From Tabrizicola_A aquatica (GTDB taxonomy: Bacteria; Pseudomonadota; Alphaproteobacteria; Rhodobacterales; Rhodobacteraceae): 64,000 nucleotides of DNA. The stretch is from NCBI GenBank assembly GCA_965194375.1, contig CBDAEL010000002.1; one strand, given 5' to 3'. The notes below the pieces were generated by a model that did no database searches, was not told the DNA's origin, and worked only from the letters and a program-made list of their open reading frames with translations. Each line of letters begins with the position of its first letter. Within the stretch, counting starts at the first letter, position 1. Below are positions 43,306-51,623 of this stretch, piece after piece. The translations under genes were made by a program, and so were the position numbers.

Positions 43306-45585
43306 ATGGACGAGACACGGGCCGAAAATCTGCGTCAGGCGGCGTTGGATTATCATGAATTTCCCAAACCGGGGAAACTTGAGATCCGCGCGACCAAGCC
43401 TTTGGCCAATGGCCGTGACCTTGCCCGCGCCTATTCCCCCGGCGTCGCCGAAGCCTGTCTAGAGATCAAGGCCGACCCCTCAACCGCTTCCCGATATACC
43501 GGGCGCGGCAATATGGTGGGCGTCGTGACCAATGGCAGCGCCGTTCTTGGCCTTGGAAATATTGGCGGTTTGGCCGCAAAGCCGGTGATGGAGGGCAAGG
43601 CGGTTCTGTTCAAAAAATTCGCCAACATTGATTGCTTTGACATCGAGTTGAATGAATCTGACCCGGTGAAACTGGCCGAGATTATCTGCGCGCTGGAACC
43701 GACCTTTGGCGCGATCAACCTTGAGGACATCAAGGCGCCAGATTGTTTCATCGTTGAACAATTGTGCCGTGAGCGGATGAAGATCCCGGTGTTCCACGAT
43801 GATCAGCATGGCACAGCGATTGTTGTGGGCGCGGCGACCACCAACGCGCTCCTTGTCGCGGGCAAGGCGTTTGACCAAATCAAGGTGGTCTCGACCGGCG
43901 GTGGGGCGGCGGGAATTGCCTGCCTGAACATGCTGTTGAAACTGGGCGTCAAACGCGAGAACGTTTGGCTCTGTGACCTTGAGGGGCTGGTCTATCACGG
44001 CCGCACCGACCAGATGACCGATCAAAAGGCCGCCTATGCCCAAGGCACAACGCCCGCCACGCTGGCCGATGTGATCGAAGGGGCGGATCTTTTCCTTGGC
44101 CTCTCTGGCGCAGGCGTGCTGACGCCAGACATGGTGACGAAAATGGCGCCGCGCCCCATCGTTTTTGCCCTTGCGAACCCAACACCTGAGATTTTGCCCG
44201 AGGCAGTGCGTGCCGTCGCACCTGATGCAATGATCGCCACGGGGCGGTCGGATTTTCCCAATCAGGTCAACAACGTGCTGTGTTTCCCGTTTATCTTCCG
44301 GGGGGCCTTGGATGTGGGCGCGACCGAGATCAACGATGCGATGCAGCTGGCCTGCATCGACGGGATCGCAGCACTGGCCCGCGCCACCACCAGCGCCGAG
44401 GCCGCGGCGGCCTATAAGGGCGAGCAGCTGACCTTTGGCGCGACCTATCTGATCCCCAAGCCCTTTGATCCGCGCCTGATTGGCGTCGTCGCCAGTGCGG
44501 TGGCCAAGGCCGCGATGGAAACCGGTGTCGCCACCCGCCCCATCGCCGATCTGGACGCCTATCGCGGCAAGCTGGACGGGTCGGTGTTCAAATCCGCCCT
44601 GATGATGCGCCCGGTGTTCGAGGCTGCCCGCAACGCCACCCGCCGGATTATCTTTGCCGAGGGCGAGGATGAGCGCGTGCTGCGTGCAGCCAATGCGATG
44701 CTGGAGGAGACCACCGACAAGCCGATCCTGATCGGGCGCCCTGACGTGATCGCGCGGCGTTGCGAGCGGGCGGGCCTGCCCATTCGCCCCGACCGCGATT
44801 TTGAAATCATCAACCCGCAAAGTGATGCGCGCTATCGCGACTATTGGCAGACCTATCACGAGTTGATGGAACGGCGCGGCGTGACGCCAGACACAGCGCG
44901 TGCGGTCTTGCGCACCAACTCCACCGCCATTGGCGCGATTGCGGTGCATCGCAAGGATGCCGACAGCCTGATCTGTGGCACCTTTGGCCAGTATCTGTGG
45001 CACCTGAAATATGTGCGTGAGGTGCTGGCGCGCGGGGGCTTGCGCCCGCATGGCGCGCTAAGCCTGATGATTCAGGAAGATGGCCCGTTGTTCATTGCCG
45101 ACACCGCCGTCAACCCGGTGCCGACACCCGAACAGATTGTGGAAACCACCATCGGCGCGGTGCGCCATGCCAAGCGCTTTGGCATTGTGCCTAAGGTGGC
45201 GCTCTGCAGCCATTCCTCCTTTGGTAACTTGGACAGCGATTCCGGTCGGCGCATGCGCGCGGCGATGGAAATTCTGGACAACCGCGAGGTGGATTTCGCC
45301 TATGAAGGCGAGATGAACGTGGATGCCGCGTTGGACCCCGAGCTGCGCGCCCGCATCTTCCCGCACACGCGGATGGATGGGGCTGCGAATATCCTGATCT
45401 TCGCCTTCACCGATGCCGCCTCGACCGCGCGCAATATGCTGCGGATGAAGGCGGGCGGGCTGGAGGTGGGGCCGATCCTGATGGGGATGGGCAACCTTGC
45501 CCATGTGGTCACCCCGTCGATCACCGCACGCGGGTTGTTGAACATGTCCGCTATCGCGGGCACGCCTGTGTCGCATTACGGCTGA
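43306..45585 (+). CDS. maeB: NADP-dependent malic enzyme with phosphotransacetylase-like domain
   Basis: 759 residues, the large MaeB form. Residues about 1-150 malic N-terminal domain (SPGVAEACLEI, GNIGGLAAKPVMEGK), 160-400 NAD(P)-binding domain (VVSTGGGAAGIACLNMLL), 430-755 Pta-like domain (IFAEGEDERVLRAANAMLEE, TNSTAIGAIAVHRKDADSLICGTFG). It decarboxylates malate to pyruvate; the Pta part is regulatory, sensing acetyl-CoA, and not an active transferase in studied cases. GAGGGG lies upstream of the ATG. Confidence 0.95.
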   Translation: MDETRAENLRQAALDYHEFPKPGKLEIRATKPLANGRDLARAYSPGVAEACLEIKADPSTASRYTGRGNMVGVVTNGSAVLGLGNIGGLAAKPVMEGKAVLFKKFANIDCFDIELNESDPVKLAEIICALEPTFGAINLEDIKAPDCFIVEQLCRERMKIPVFHDDQHGTAIVVGAATTNALLVAGKAFDQIKVVSTGGGAAGIACLNMLLKLGVKRENVWLCDLEGLVYHGRTDQMTDQKAAYAQGTTPATLADVIEGADLFLGLSGAGVLTPDMVTKMAPRPIVFALANPTPEILPEAVRAVAPDAMIATGRSDFPNQVNNVLCFPFIFRGALDVGATEINDAMQLACIDGIAALARATTSAEAAAAYKGEQLTFGATYLIPKPFDPRLIGVVASAVAKAAMETGVATRPIADLDAYRGKLDGSVFKSALMMRPVFEAARNATRRIIFAEGEDERVLRAANAMLEETTDKPILIGRPDVIARRCERAGLPIRPDRDFEIINPQSDARYRDYWQTYHELMERRGVTPDTARAVLRTNSTAIGAIAVHRKDADSLICGTFGQYLWHLKYVREVLARGGLRPHGALSLMIQEDGPLFIADTAVNPVPTPEQIVETTIGAVRHAKRFGIVPKVALCSHSSFGNLDSDSGRRMRAAMEILDNREVDFAYEGEMNVDAALDPELRARIFPHTRMDGAANILIFAFTDAASTARNMLRMKAGGLEVGPILMGMGNLAHVVTPSITARGLLNMSAIAGTPVSHYG

Positions 45586-45600
45586 TCTTCGCAAATTCGG

Positions 45601-45740
45601 GTGGCAGGGTTTGCAAACTCTGCCACCTTTCGCGATTTGCAGCACATTTCGCCCAAGTTTGCAAAACTTTGCCGCGGCTCGCATGGAAATTCTGCAAAGT
45701 TTTGCCTGCGGCCCTGTCGCAAATCTTGCCCGACTCACAT
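45601..45740 (+). promoter_or_regulatory. Array of TTTGCAAA-type sites upstream of prpE
   Basis: TTTGCAAA at 45610 lies at the centre of a 26-bp near-perfect palindrome (GTGGCAG...CTGCCAC, 45601-45626). A second TTTGCAAA at 45658 is followed 10 bases later by TTTGC (45668). A third site, TCTGCAAA at 45691, is again followed 10 bases later by TTTGC (45701). CGCAAATCTTGC follows at 45719. Sites of this form are bound by ScfR-type acyl-CoA regulators (PccR in Rhodobacter sphaeroides). The 10-bp phase puts half-sites on one face of the DNA. Confidence 0.7.
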
Positions 45741-45783
45741 AAGCCTGCGTAACACTCGCGCAGACCTTGGAGGAGGGTATACC

Positions 45784-47679
45784 ATGGGATACCGTGACAT
45801 CTATGACGGCTGGAAAGCCGATCCTGAAGCCTTTTGGTTGCAGGCGGCCCACGCGATTGACTGGGTCAAGCCCCCCTCAAAGGCGCTGAACGATGCCCGC
45901 GCGCCCCTCTACGAATGGTTCACCGATGCCACGGTCAACACCTGCTGGAACGCGGTGGATCGTCATGTCGAAGCTGGTCGCGGCGATCAGGTGGCGATCA
46001 TCCACGACAGCCCGGTGACCCGCAGCAAACATGCGATCACCTATGCCGAGTTGCAAACCCGTGTGGCCACGCTGGCCGGTGCCTTGCGCGCCAAGGGTGT
46101 GACCAAGGGCGACCGCGTTATCATCTATATGCCGATGGTGCCTGAGGCCTTGGAGGCGATGCTGGCCTGCGCCCGGCTTGGCGCCATCCATTCGGTGGTG
46201 TTCGGCGGCTTTGCGGCGAATGAACTGGCCGTGCGGATTGATGACTGCACCCCGAAGGCCATCGTCGCGGCGAGCTGCGGGATCGAGCCGAGCCGTGTGG
46301 TGCATTACAAGCCGCTTCTGGATGCCGCCATCGACATGGCGACCCACAAGCCCGAATTCTGCGTGATCCTTCAGCGCGAGCAGGAAGTGGCCAAGCTGGT
46401 TGAGGGCCGCGATGTGGCGTGGCATTCCTTCCAATATGGGGTGGAGCCTGCCGAATGTGTGCCGGTTGAGGGCAATCACCCGGCCTATATCCTCTACACC
46501 TCAGGCACCACCGGCGCGCCGAAGGGCGTGGTGCGTCCGACGGCAGGCCATCTGGTGGCGCTGAACTGGACGATGCGCGCGATCTACAATTGCGGACCGG
46601 GCGATGTGTTTTGGGCCGCATCTGACGTGGGCTGGGTCGTGGGCCATTCCTACATTTGCTATGCGCCCTTGATCGCGGGCTGCACCACGATCGTGTTTGA
46701 GGGCAAGCCCGTGGGCACGCCGGATGCCGGGACCTTCTGGCGCGTGCTTGCGGAACATAAGGTGCGCGCCTTCTTCACCGCGCCGACCGCCATTCGGGCG
46801 GTGAAGCGCGAGGATCCCGAGGGCAAGCTGGTGGGCGATTACGACCTGTCAGGTCTGCAGGCCCTGTACCTTGCCGGGGAACGTGCCGACCCTGACACCA
46901 TTCTGTGGGCCCAGCGCCATCTGAAAGTGCCGGTGATCGACCATTGGTGGCAGACCGAAACCGGCTATGCCATTGCCGCGAACCCCATCGGGATTGAGGC
47001 TCTGCCGATCAAGATCGGCTCGCCTTCTGTGCCGATGCCGGGCTTTGATGTGCAGGTCTTGGACGAGGGCGGCCATGCGGTGGCGCCCGGCACCTTGGGT
47101 GCGATTGCGATCAAGCTGCCCCTGCCCCCCGGCACGCTGCCGACGCTGTGGAACGCCGAGGAGCGGTTCAAGAAGAGCTACCTCAACCACTTCCCCGGTT
47201 ACTACGAAACCGGCGATGCGGGGTACATCGACGAGGATGGTTATCTCTACATCATGGCGCGCACCGATGACGTGATCAACGTCGCGGGCCACCGCCTGTC
47301 GACCGGCGCGATGGAAGAGGTCTTGGCAGGCCACAAGGATGTGGCCGAATGCGCCGTGATTGGGGTGTCGGATGATCTGAAGGGTCAATCGCCCTTGGGG
47401 TTCCTGTGCCTGAACAAGGGGGCGAACCGCGAGGCGGCCGAGGTGGTCGCCGAATGCGTCAAGCTGATGCGCGAGAAGATCGGCCCGGTGGCCGACTTCA
47501 AACGCGCCGTGGTGGTGGACCGTCTGCCGAAAACCCGGTCGGGCAAGATCCTGCGCGGGACGATGGTGAAGATCGCCGATGGGCTGGAATGGAAAATGCC
47601 CGCCACCATCGACGATCCAGCGATCTTGGATGAAATCACCGTGGCGCTGAAATCACTGGGGCTGGCGGGCGGCAAATAG
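45784..47679 (+). CDS. prpE: Propionyl-CoA synthetase
   Basis: 631 residues, ANL superfamily. AMP-binding motif ILYTSGTTGAPKGVVR, the acyl-binding WWQTETGYAIA, YETGDAGYIDEDGYLYIMARTDDVINVAGHRLSTG hinge, and the C-terminal acetylatable Lys in KTRSGKILRGT. The start region MGYRDIYDGWKADPEAFW fits PrpE rather than Acs. GGAGGAGGG precedes the ATG by 7 bases. It activates propionate for the methylmalonyl-CoA route. The upstream TTTGCAAA array argues for control by a propionyl-CoA-sensing regulator. Confidence 0.93.
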   Translation: MGYRDIYDGWKADPEAFWLQAAHAIDWVKPPSKALNDARAPLYEWFTDATVNTCWNAVDRHVEAGRGDQVAIIHDSPVTRSKHAITYAELQTRVATLAGALRAKGVTKGDRVIIYMPMVPEALEAMLACARLGAIHSVVFGGFAANELAVRIDDCTPKAIVAASCGIEPSRVVHYKPLLDAAIDMATHKPEFCVILQREQEVAKLVEGRDVAWHSFQYGVEPAECVPVEGNHPAYILYTSGTTGAPKGVVRPTAGHLVALNWTMRAIYNCGPGDVFWAASDVGWVVGHSYICYAPLIAGCTTIVFEGKPVGTPDAGTFWRVLAEHKVRAFFTAPTAIRAVKREDPEGKLVGDYDLSGLQALYLAGERADPDTILWAQRHLKVPVIDHWWQTETGYAIAANPIGIEALPIKIGSPSVPMPGFDVQVLDEGGHAVAPGTLGAIAIKLPLPPGTLPTLWNAEERFKKSYLNHFPGYYETGDAGYIDEDGYLYIMARTDDVINVAGHRLSTGAMEEVLAGHKDVAECAVIGVSDDLKGQSPLGFLCLNKGANREAAEVVAECVKLMREKIGPVADFKRAVVVDRLPKTRSGKILRGTMVKIADGLEWKMPATIDDPAILDEITVALKSLGLAGGK

Positions 47680-47708
47680 GCCTCACCCAACCACAGGCTG
47701 ACTGGACA

Positions 47709-47740
47709 ATGGCGTGGCAAGGGCTAACCTGCCACGCCAT
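47709..47740 (+). terminator. Hairpin after prpE overlapping a promoter-like block
   Basis: ATGGCGTGGCA / TGCCACGCCAT is an exact 11-bp stem with a 10-base loop, 30 bases after the prpE stop, followed by GATGTTTT. The same DNA contains TGGACA-N16-TAACCT and the block repeated at 36103, so it may combine the end of prpE and the promoter of the next genes. Confidence 0.6.
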
Positions 47741-47857
47741 GATGTTTTGTGCCGCAAGCCTGACCAAAGCCCGCGCGTCTTTGCCCTGCCCGAAGCGGGG
47801 ACAGGCTGCCAAGGCCTTACCATTCTTTGGCGGCGGGCCCCGCCAAGGGCTGCGCTG

Positions 47858-48214
47858 ATGGTGGCCCCGGTGAGCGACCCGTTGCAGGATCTGGTGCGGA
47901 TGGCAGGCCCTGCCGCGGCGGCAGAGCTGTTTGCGCGGTTTGACGAAGATCTGCAGACCACGCGCAGCGGCCTTGGCCGCGCCGCCGCCTCGGGCGATCT
48001 GGCGGCGCTGCGTGGCCACAGCCATGTGCTGATGGCGCTGGCCGGCACGGCAGGGGAGGCCGAGTTGCAGGATAAAGCGCAGCGTCTGAACGGGTTGGCG
48101 CGTGCAGCGGGCCCTGATCTGACCGCGCTGAAGGCCCTTCTTGGGGAAATTGACAGCCGCATTGCCCCTCTGATTGGCCGGGTGCAGCGCATCTCTGGGG
48201 AGCTGTCACCATGA
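47858..48214 (+). CDS. Hpt-domain phosphotransfer protein, LuxU-like
   Basis: 118 residues, a four-helix Hpt domain with the phospho-accepting His in LRGHSHVLMALAGTAG (usual form AHxLKGSSxxxG). It would relay phosphate between a hybrid sensor kinase elsewhere and the response regulator encoded next, whose ATG overlaps its stop (ATGA). The ATG chosen has AAGGG 8 bases upstream. In Vibrio the same two proteins are LuxU and LuxO, in the reverse gene order. Confidence 0.78.
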   Translation: MVAPVSDPLQDLVRMAGPAAAAELFARFDEDLQTTRSGLGRAAASGDLAALRGHSHVLMALAGTAGEAELQDKAQRLNGLARAAGPDLTALKALLGEIDSRIAPLIGRVQRISGELSP

Positions 48215-49647
48215 AGCAAGCGCCATCCGCCACCCAAGCCGGGCGCCCCGCCCCACTTTTGCTGGTCGAGGACACCCAGTCGTTGCAGGTTCTCTATCGC
48301 AGCGTGCTGGTGAGAGCGGGCCATGAGGTGGCCAGCGCCACCACCGCCAGAGATGCGCTGCGCCTCTTTGCGCAAAGCGAGATCAACATCGTTCTCTTGG
48401 ATCTGGTGCTGCCCGACCGCGATGGGCTGAGCCTGATGAAAGACATGCTGGATCTGCGCCCCGAGACGGCGGTGATCGTGATGACGGCCCATGGCTCGGT
48501 TGGCCGGGCGGTGGAGGCGATGCGGGCCGGGGCGCATGAGTTTTTGGTCAAACCCTTTGACGAGGCCCGGCTTTTGTCGGCGGTGGCCAATGTGCCGGGC
48601 AGCCCGATCGCCAGCGCCCCCCGCCGCGCCGCGCGTGCGCAGACGGCCAGCGCCGACGCCCCCGACAGTTTGGCGGGTTCGGGCTTTATCGGTTCGTCCG
48701 AGGTGATGGAGCGGCTGCATCAGAAAATCAGCTCGGTCGCCCGGTCGATGGCGACGGTGTTTATCACCGGCGAAAGCGGCACCGGCAAAGAGCTCTGCGC
48801 GCTGGCCGTGCATGCGGCCTCGCCGCGCGCGACTGGCCCGTTCATCGCGCTGAACTGTGGGGCGATTCCGCAGGATCTTTTGGAATCCGAAGTGTTCGGC
48901 CATATGAAGGGCAGCTTTACCGGCGCGATTTCCGACAAGCCGGGGGCGGCGGCGGCGGCGGATGGCGGCACGCTTTTCTTGGATGAAATCTGCGAAATGG
49001 CCCGGGCCCTGCAGACCAAGCTCTTGCGGTTTTTGCAGACCTCGACTGTGGTGCCGGTGGGGGCGACCCGTCCGCGCAAGGTGAATGTCCGCATCATCTG
49101 CGCCACCAACCGCGACCCGCTGGATGCCGTCCGCCGGGGCGAGTTCCGCGAAGATCTCTATTACCGCCTGTTTGTCGTGCCCTTGCACATGCCCCCCTTG
49201 CGCGAACGGGGCGAGGATGTGCTGGAAATCGCCGAAACGGCGCTGGCGCGGTTTGCCCGCGAAGAGGGCAAGCCCTTTGACGGGCTAGACACGCCGGTTA
49301 AGGCGCTGTTCCGCGCCCTGCCATGGCCGGGCAATGTGCGCCAAGTGTTGAACGTGATCCGCAACATCGTGGTGTTGAACGAGGGCGGCCTTGTCACGCT
49401 GGACATGCTGCCCGACACGCTGGACCGTCAGATTGACCCAGCCCCGCCGCGCGGCATTGCCCCCCTGCCCGCCCCCAGCGCGCTATCGCTGGATGATCTG
49501 ATCGGCCGCCCCTTGGCCGAGATCGAACGCGCGGTGATTGAGGCAACGCTGGCGCGTCATGGCGGATCGGTCCCTCGCGCCGCGCGGGTGCTGGAGCTGT
49601 CGCCCTCCACGCTTTACCGTAAGATCGAAGGCTGGAAGGCCCCTTAG
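48211..49647 (+). CDS. Sigma-54-dependent response regulator, LuxO-like
   Basis: 478 residues: receiver domain (residues about 15-130; phospho-Asp in VLLDLVLPDRDG, LLLVEDTQSLQVLYRS), AAA+ sigma-54 domain (Walker A GESGTGKE, GSFTGA loop, Walker B GGTLFLDEI, arginine-finger region FREDLYYRL) and a C-terminal Fis-type HTH (GGSVPRAARVLELSPSTLYRKIEG). Wording such as SDKPGAAAAADGGTLFLDEI and LQTKLLRFLQT is LuxO-like. The loop that touches sigma-54 reads GSFTGA instead of the usual GAFTGA. Target genes unknown. Its stop overlaps that of the convergent hydrolase. Confidence 0.88.
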   Translation: MKQAPSATQAGRPAPLLLVEDTQSLQVLYRSVLVRAGHEVASATTARDALRLFAQSEINIVLLDLVLPDRDGLSLMKDMLDLRPETAVIVMTAHGSVGRAVEAMRAGAHEFLVKPFDEARLLSAVANVPGSPIASAPRRAARAQTASADAPDSLAGSGFIGSSEVMERLHQKISSVARSMATVFITGESGTGKELCALAVHAASPRATGPFIALNCGAIPQDLLESEVFGHMKGSFTGAISDKPGAAAAADGGTLFLDEICEMARALQTKLLRFLQTSTVVPVGATRPRKVNVRIICATNRDPLDAVRRGEFREDLYYRLFVVPLHMPPLRERGEDVLEIAETALARFAREEGKPFDGLDTPVKALFRALPWPGNVRQVLNVIRNIVVLNEGGLVTLDMLPDTLDRQIDPAPPRGIAPLPAPSALSLDDLIGRPLAEIERAVIEATLARHGGSVPRAARVLELSPSTLYRKIEGWKAP

Positions 49648-50417
49648 GCCGTCAGGAACACTCGAACCGCCTCTTCAAACTCGCGCGGTTTTTCGGCGTG
49701 CAGCCAATGGCCTGCGCCGATCAGCTTGGCAAAGCGGGCTTTGGGAAATTGCACGCGGATCGGCTCGCGGTGTTCGGGGCGGACATAGTGGCTTTCGGCC
49801 CCGGTCAGGAACAGGGTCGGGCCGTCAAAGCTGCCTGCCGTGCCGGGCCAGCCGACGATCTTGGGCATCTCGGCCTCAAGCACGTCAAAGTTCAACCGCC
49901 AGCGCGGCCCACCTTCTGCCTTGAGGTCGAGGGATTGCAGGAAAAACGCCCGCAGCCCGGCATCTTCGACCACTGCAGAAAGCCGCTGGTCCGCCTCGGC
50001 GCGGCTGTGGAGATCGGTCAGATCGAGCCCGCGCATCGCCTGAATGTGGCGGGTCTGGTCATGGGAATAGGCCACAGGCGCGATGTCGGCCACCACCAGC
50101 CGCCGCACCAGCGTCCCTTGGGTCAGCGCCAGTTGCATCGCCGCCTTGCCGCCCATCGAATGGCCCAGAAGATCCACCCGCCCACCCAAAGAGGCGATCA
50201 CCTCGGCCAGATCCTCGGCGAGATCGGGATAAGAGTGGCTGTCCGTCCAAGGGCTGGCCCCGTGGTTGCGCATGTCCACCGCCACCACATCGCGGATATC
50301 GGCGAGCCGCCGCGCAATCACCCCCCAGTTGCGCCCCGAGCCATAAAGCCCATGCGCGATCACCAAAGGCGGCGCGTGGGTTGGGGTGGCAGCGGGATGG
50401 TGCAGGGTGGCAAGCAT
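49644..50417 (-). CDS. Alpha/beta hydrolase (YbfF-like esterase)
   Basis: 257 residues. Oxyanion-hole HGLYGSGRNWG, nucleophile elbow GHSMGGKA, and catalytic His in GAGHWLHAEKP, all in the order of YbfF-type acyl-thioesterase/esterases. Cytoplasmic, no signal peptide. The start at 50417 fits family alignments (MLATLHHP...) but has a poor ribosome site; an ATG at 50474 preceded by GGGG is the alternative. Physiological substrate unknown. Confidence 0.85.
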   Translation of the reverse strand: MLATLHHPAATPTHAPPLVIAHGLYGSGRNWGVIARRLADIRDVVAVDMRNHGASPWTDSHSYPDLAEDLAEVIASLGGRVDLLGHSMGGKAAMQLALTQGTLVRRLVVADIAPVAYSHDQTRHIQAMRGLDLTDLHSRAEADQRLSAVVEDAGLRAFFLQSLDLKAEGGPRWRLNFDVLEAEMPKIVGWPGTAGSFDGPTLFLTGAESHYVRPEHREPIRVQFPKARFAKLIGAGHWLHAEKPREFEEAVRVFLTA

Positions 50418-50510
50418 GGCACGGGTTTTAGCCAGCGCAGGGCGAAAGGGCCAGAGCCGTTGCGCGCGCCCCATCTCGGCCCCTATCATGCCCGCCAAGG
50501 AGCATTTTAA

Positions 50511-50882
50511 ATGAGCGCGATTTCCATTCAGCAAATGGCCGACCGTATTGCGAGCCTGATGCAAGACCGGCTTGGTGCCAGGGGCACCGGGCTTGAGGCG
50601 AAACTGGCCTCGTGTGGCCGCGCCCTGCCGCGCAAGGTGCGCCATGCCGCAAAAGCGGTGGCCGAGGTCGCCGCCATGGCACAAAACCCCAAGCTTTTGC
50701 TGCAGATCGACCATGCCGCCTTGGCGCAGAACCATGACATCTGCCTGCACCATTTGATGGCGCTGAAGCCCTATTCGGGCTTTTGGTCTGGCACCTTGGC
50801 CGTTGCGACCTCGATTGCGGTGTCGTTGCTGGTCTTGGCACTTCTGCTCATCGCGTTGTTGCGCTGGCGCGGGCTGATCTGA
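50511..50882 (+). CDS. Small membrane-anchored protein of unknown function
   Basis: 123 residues, no family recognised. A helical, basic N-terminal part (residues 1-90) is followed by one C-terminal transmembrane helix (TLAVATSIAVSLLVLALLLIALLRW) and a short basic end, a tail-anchored layout. Conserved-looking pattern RALPRKVRHAAKAVAEVAAMAQNPKLLLQIDHAAL. AAGGAG lies 7 bases before the ATG, so translation is credible. Confidence 0.7.
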   Translation: MSAISIQQMADRIASLMQDRLGARGTGLEAKLASCGRALPRKVRHAAKAVAEVAAMAQNPKLLLQIDHAALAQNHDICLHHLMALKPYSGFWSGTLAVATSIAVSLLVLALLLIALLRWRGLI

Positions 50883-51024
50883 CCCCGCCCCCAGCGCCTG
50901 CCAAACGGCCTGATCCTTCCACATGCTGATCTGCGTCAGCGCGGCCTGTCTGCGCGCCGCTAGGATGGGTGTGACTCGGGTCAATCGGCCGGGATCCGGT
51001 GACATTTTAGCACGGAGAGACGCG

Positions 51025-51222
51025 ATGAATTGGGACCAGATCGAAGGTAAGTGGAAGCAGTTTCAAGGCAAGGCCCAGGAAAAATGGGGCAAGCTGACCG
51101 ATGACGATTTCGACAAAATCGACGGGAAGCGTGACCAGCTTGTGGGCAAGGTGCAAGAGAGCTACGGCATCGCCAAGGACGCCGCCGAGCGTGAGGTCGA
51201 TGACTGGGCCCGCATGCATTAG
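51025..51222 (+). CDS. CsbD-family stress protein
   Basis: 65 residues, complete CsbD domain: MNWDQIEGKWKQFQGKAQEKWGKL and KIDGKRDQLVGKVQESYGIAKDAAE. Small hydrophilic proteins of this family are induced by envelope or general stress; molecular role is unclear. GGAGAG precedes the ATG. A longer open frame upstream is not supported. Confidence 0.9.
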   Translation: MNWDQIEGKWKQFQGKAQEKWGKLTDDDFDKIDGKRDQLVGKVQESYGIAKDAAEREVDDWARMH

Positions 51223-51231
51223 GGGGGTGCC

Positions 51232-51531
51232 ATGGCCGTGCAGCTTTTGCCCCTGACCTTGGCGACACCACCGCGCAGACCCCCGCGCGAGGGTCAACCA
51301 AGGTCTCCCGAGGAGATGCCGCAGAGCGCGCCCGACATGCCAGACCCCGGCGCGCCGGATCTTCCGGACCCGTTGCCGGTTGAGAGCCCCGATCCGGCCC
51401 CTTCTGAAACGCCCCCCACAGAAGTTGGGAGCCGAGCCGCTGACTTTGCCAGCGGGCGGGGCTCAGCGCGCAGCGGTCTTTCCGTTGGCAAACCGTTCCA
51501 ACTGGTTGAAAAGGCTTGCGAGACGGCGTGA
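51232..51531 (+). CDS. Proline-rich small protein
   Basis: 99 residues, about a quarter Pro, with PDP/PDPxP repeats (MPDPGAPDLPDPLPVESPDPAPSETPP), probably disordered. It begins 10 bases after the CsbD stop with GGGGGG just before the ATG, so it is likely co-transcribed. No domain recognised. Low-complexity frames arise by chance in G+C-rich DNA, so confidence is moderate. Confidence 0.5.
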   Translation: MAVQLLPLTLATPPRRPPREGQPRSPEEMPQSAPDMPDPGAPDLPDPLPVESPDPAPSETPPTEVGSRAADFASGRGSARSGLSVGKPFQLVEKACETA

Positions 51532-51573
51532 TTGATACGCCTTGCAGGTTCCTCCAACCTTGGACCGACCATG

Positions 51574-51600
51574 AAAAAGCCCCGCCGAGGCGGGGCTTTT
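51574..51600. terminator. Bidirectional terminator between the CsbD unit and glyA
   Basis: AAAAAGCCCCGCC-GAG-GCGGGGCTTTT: an 8-bp G+C stem flanked by A-run and T-run, so it works in both directions between convergent units. Confidence 0.9.
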
Positions 51601-51623
51601 CTATGTGCTAATCCGGTCGTCGC

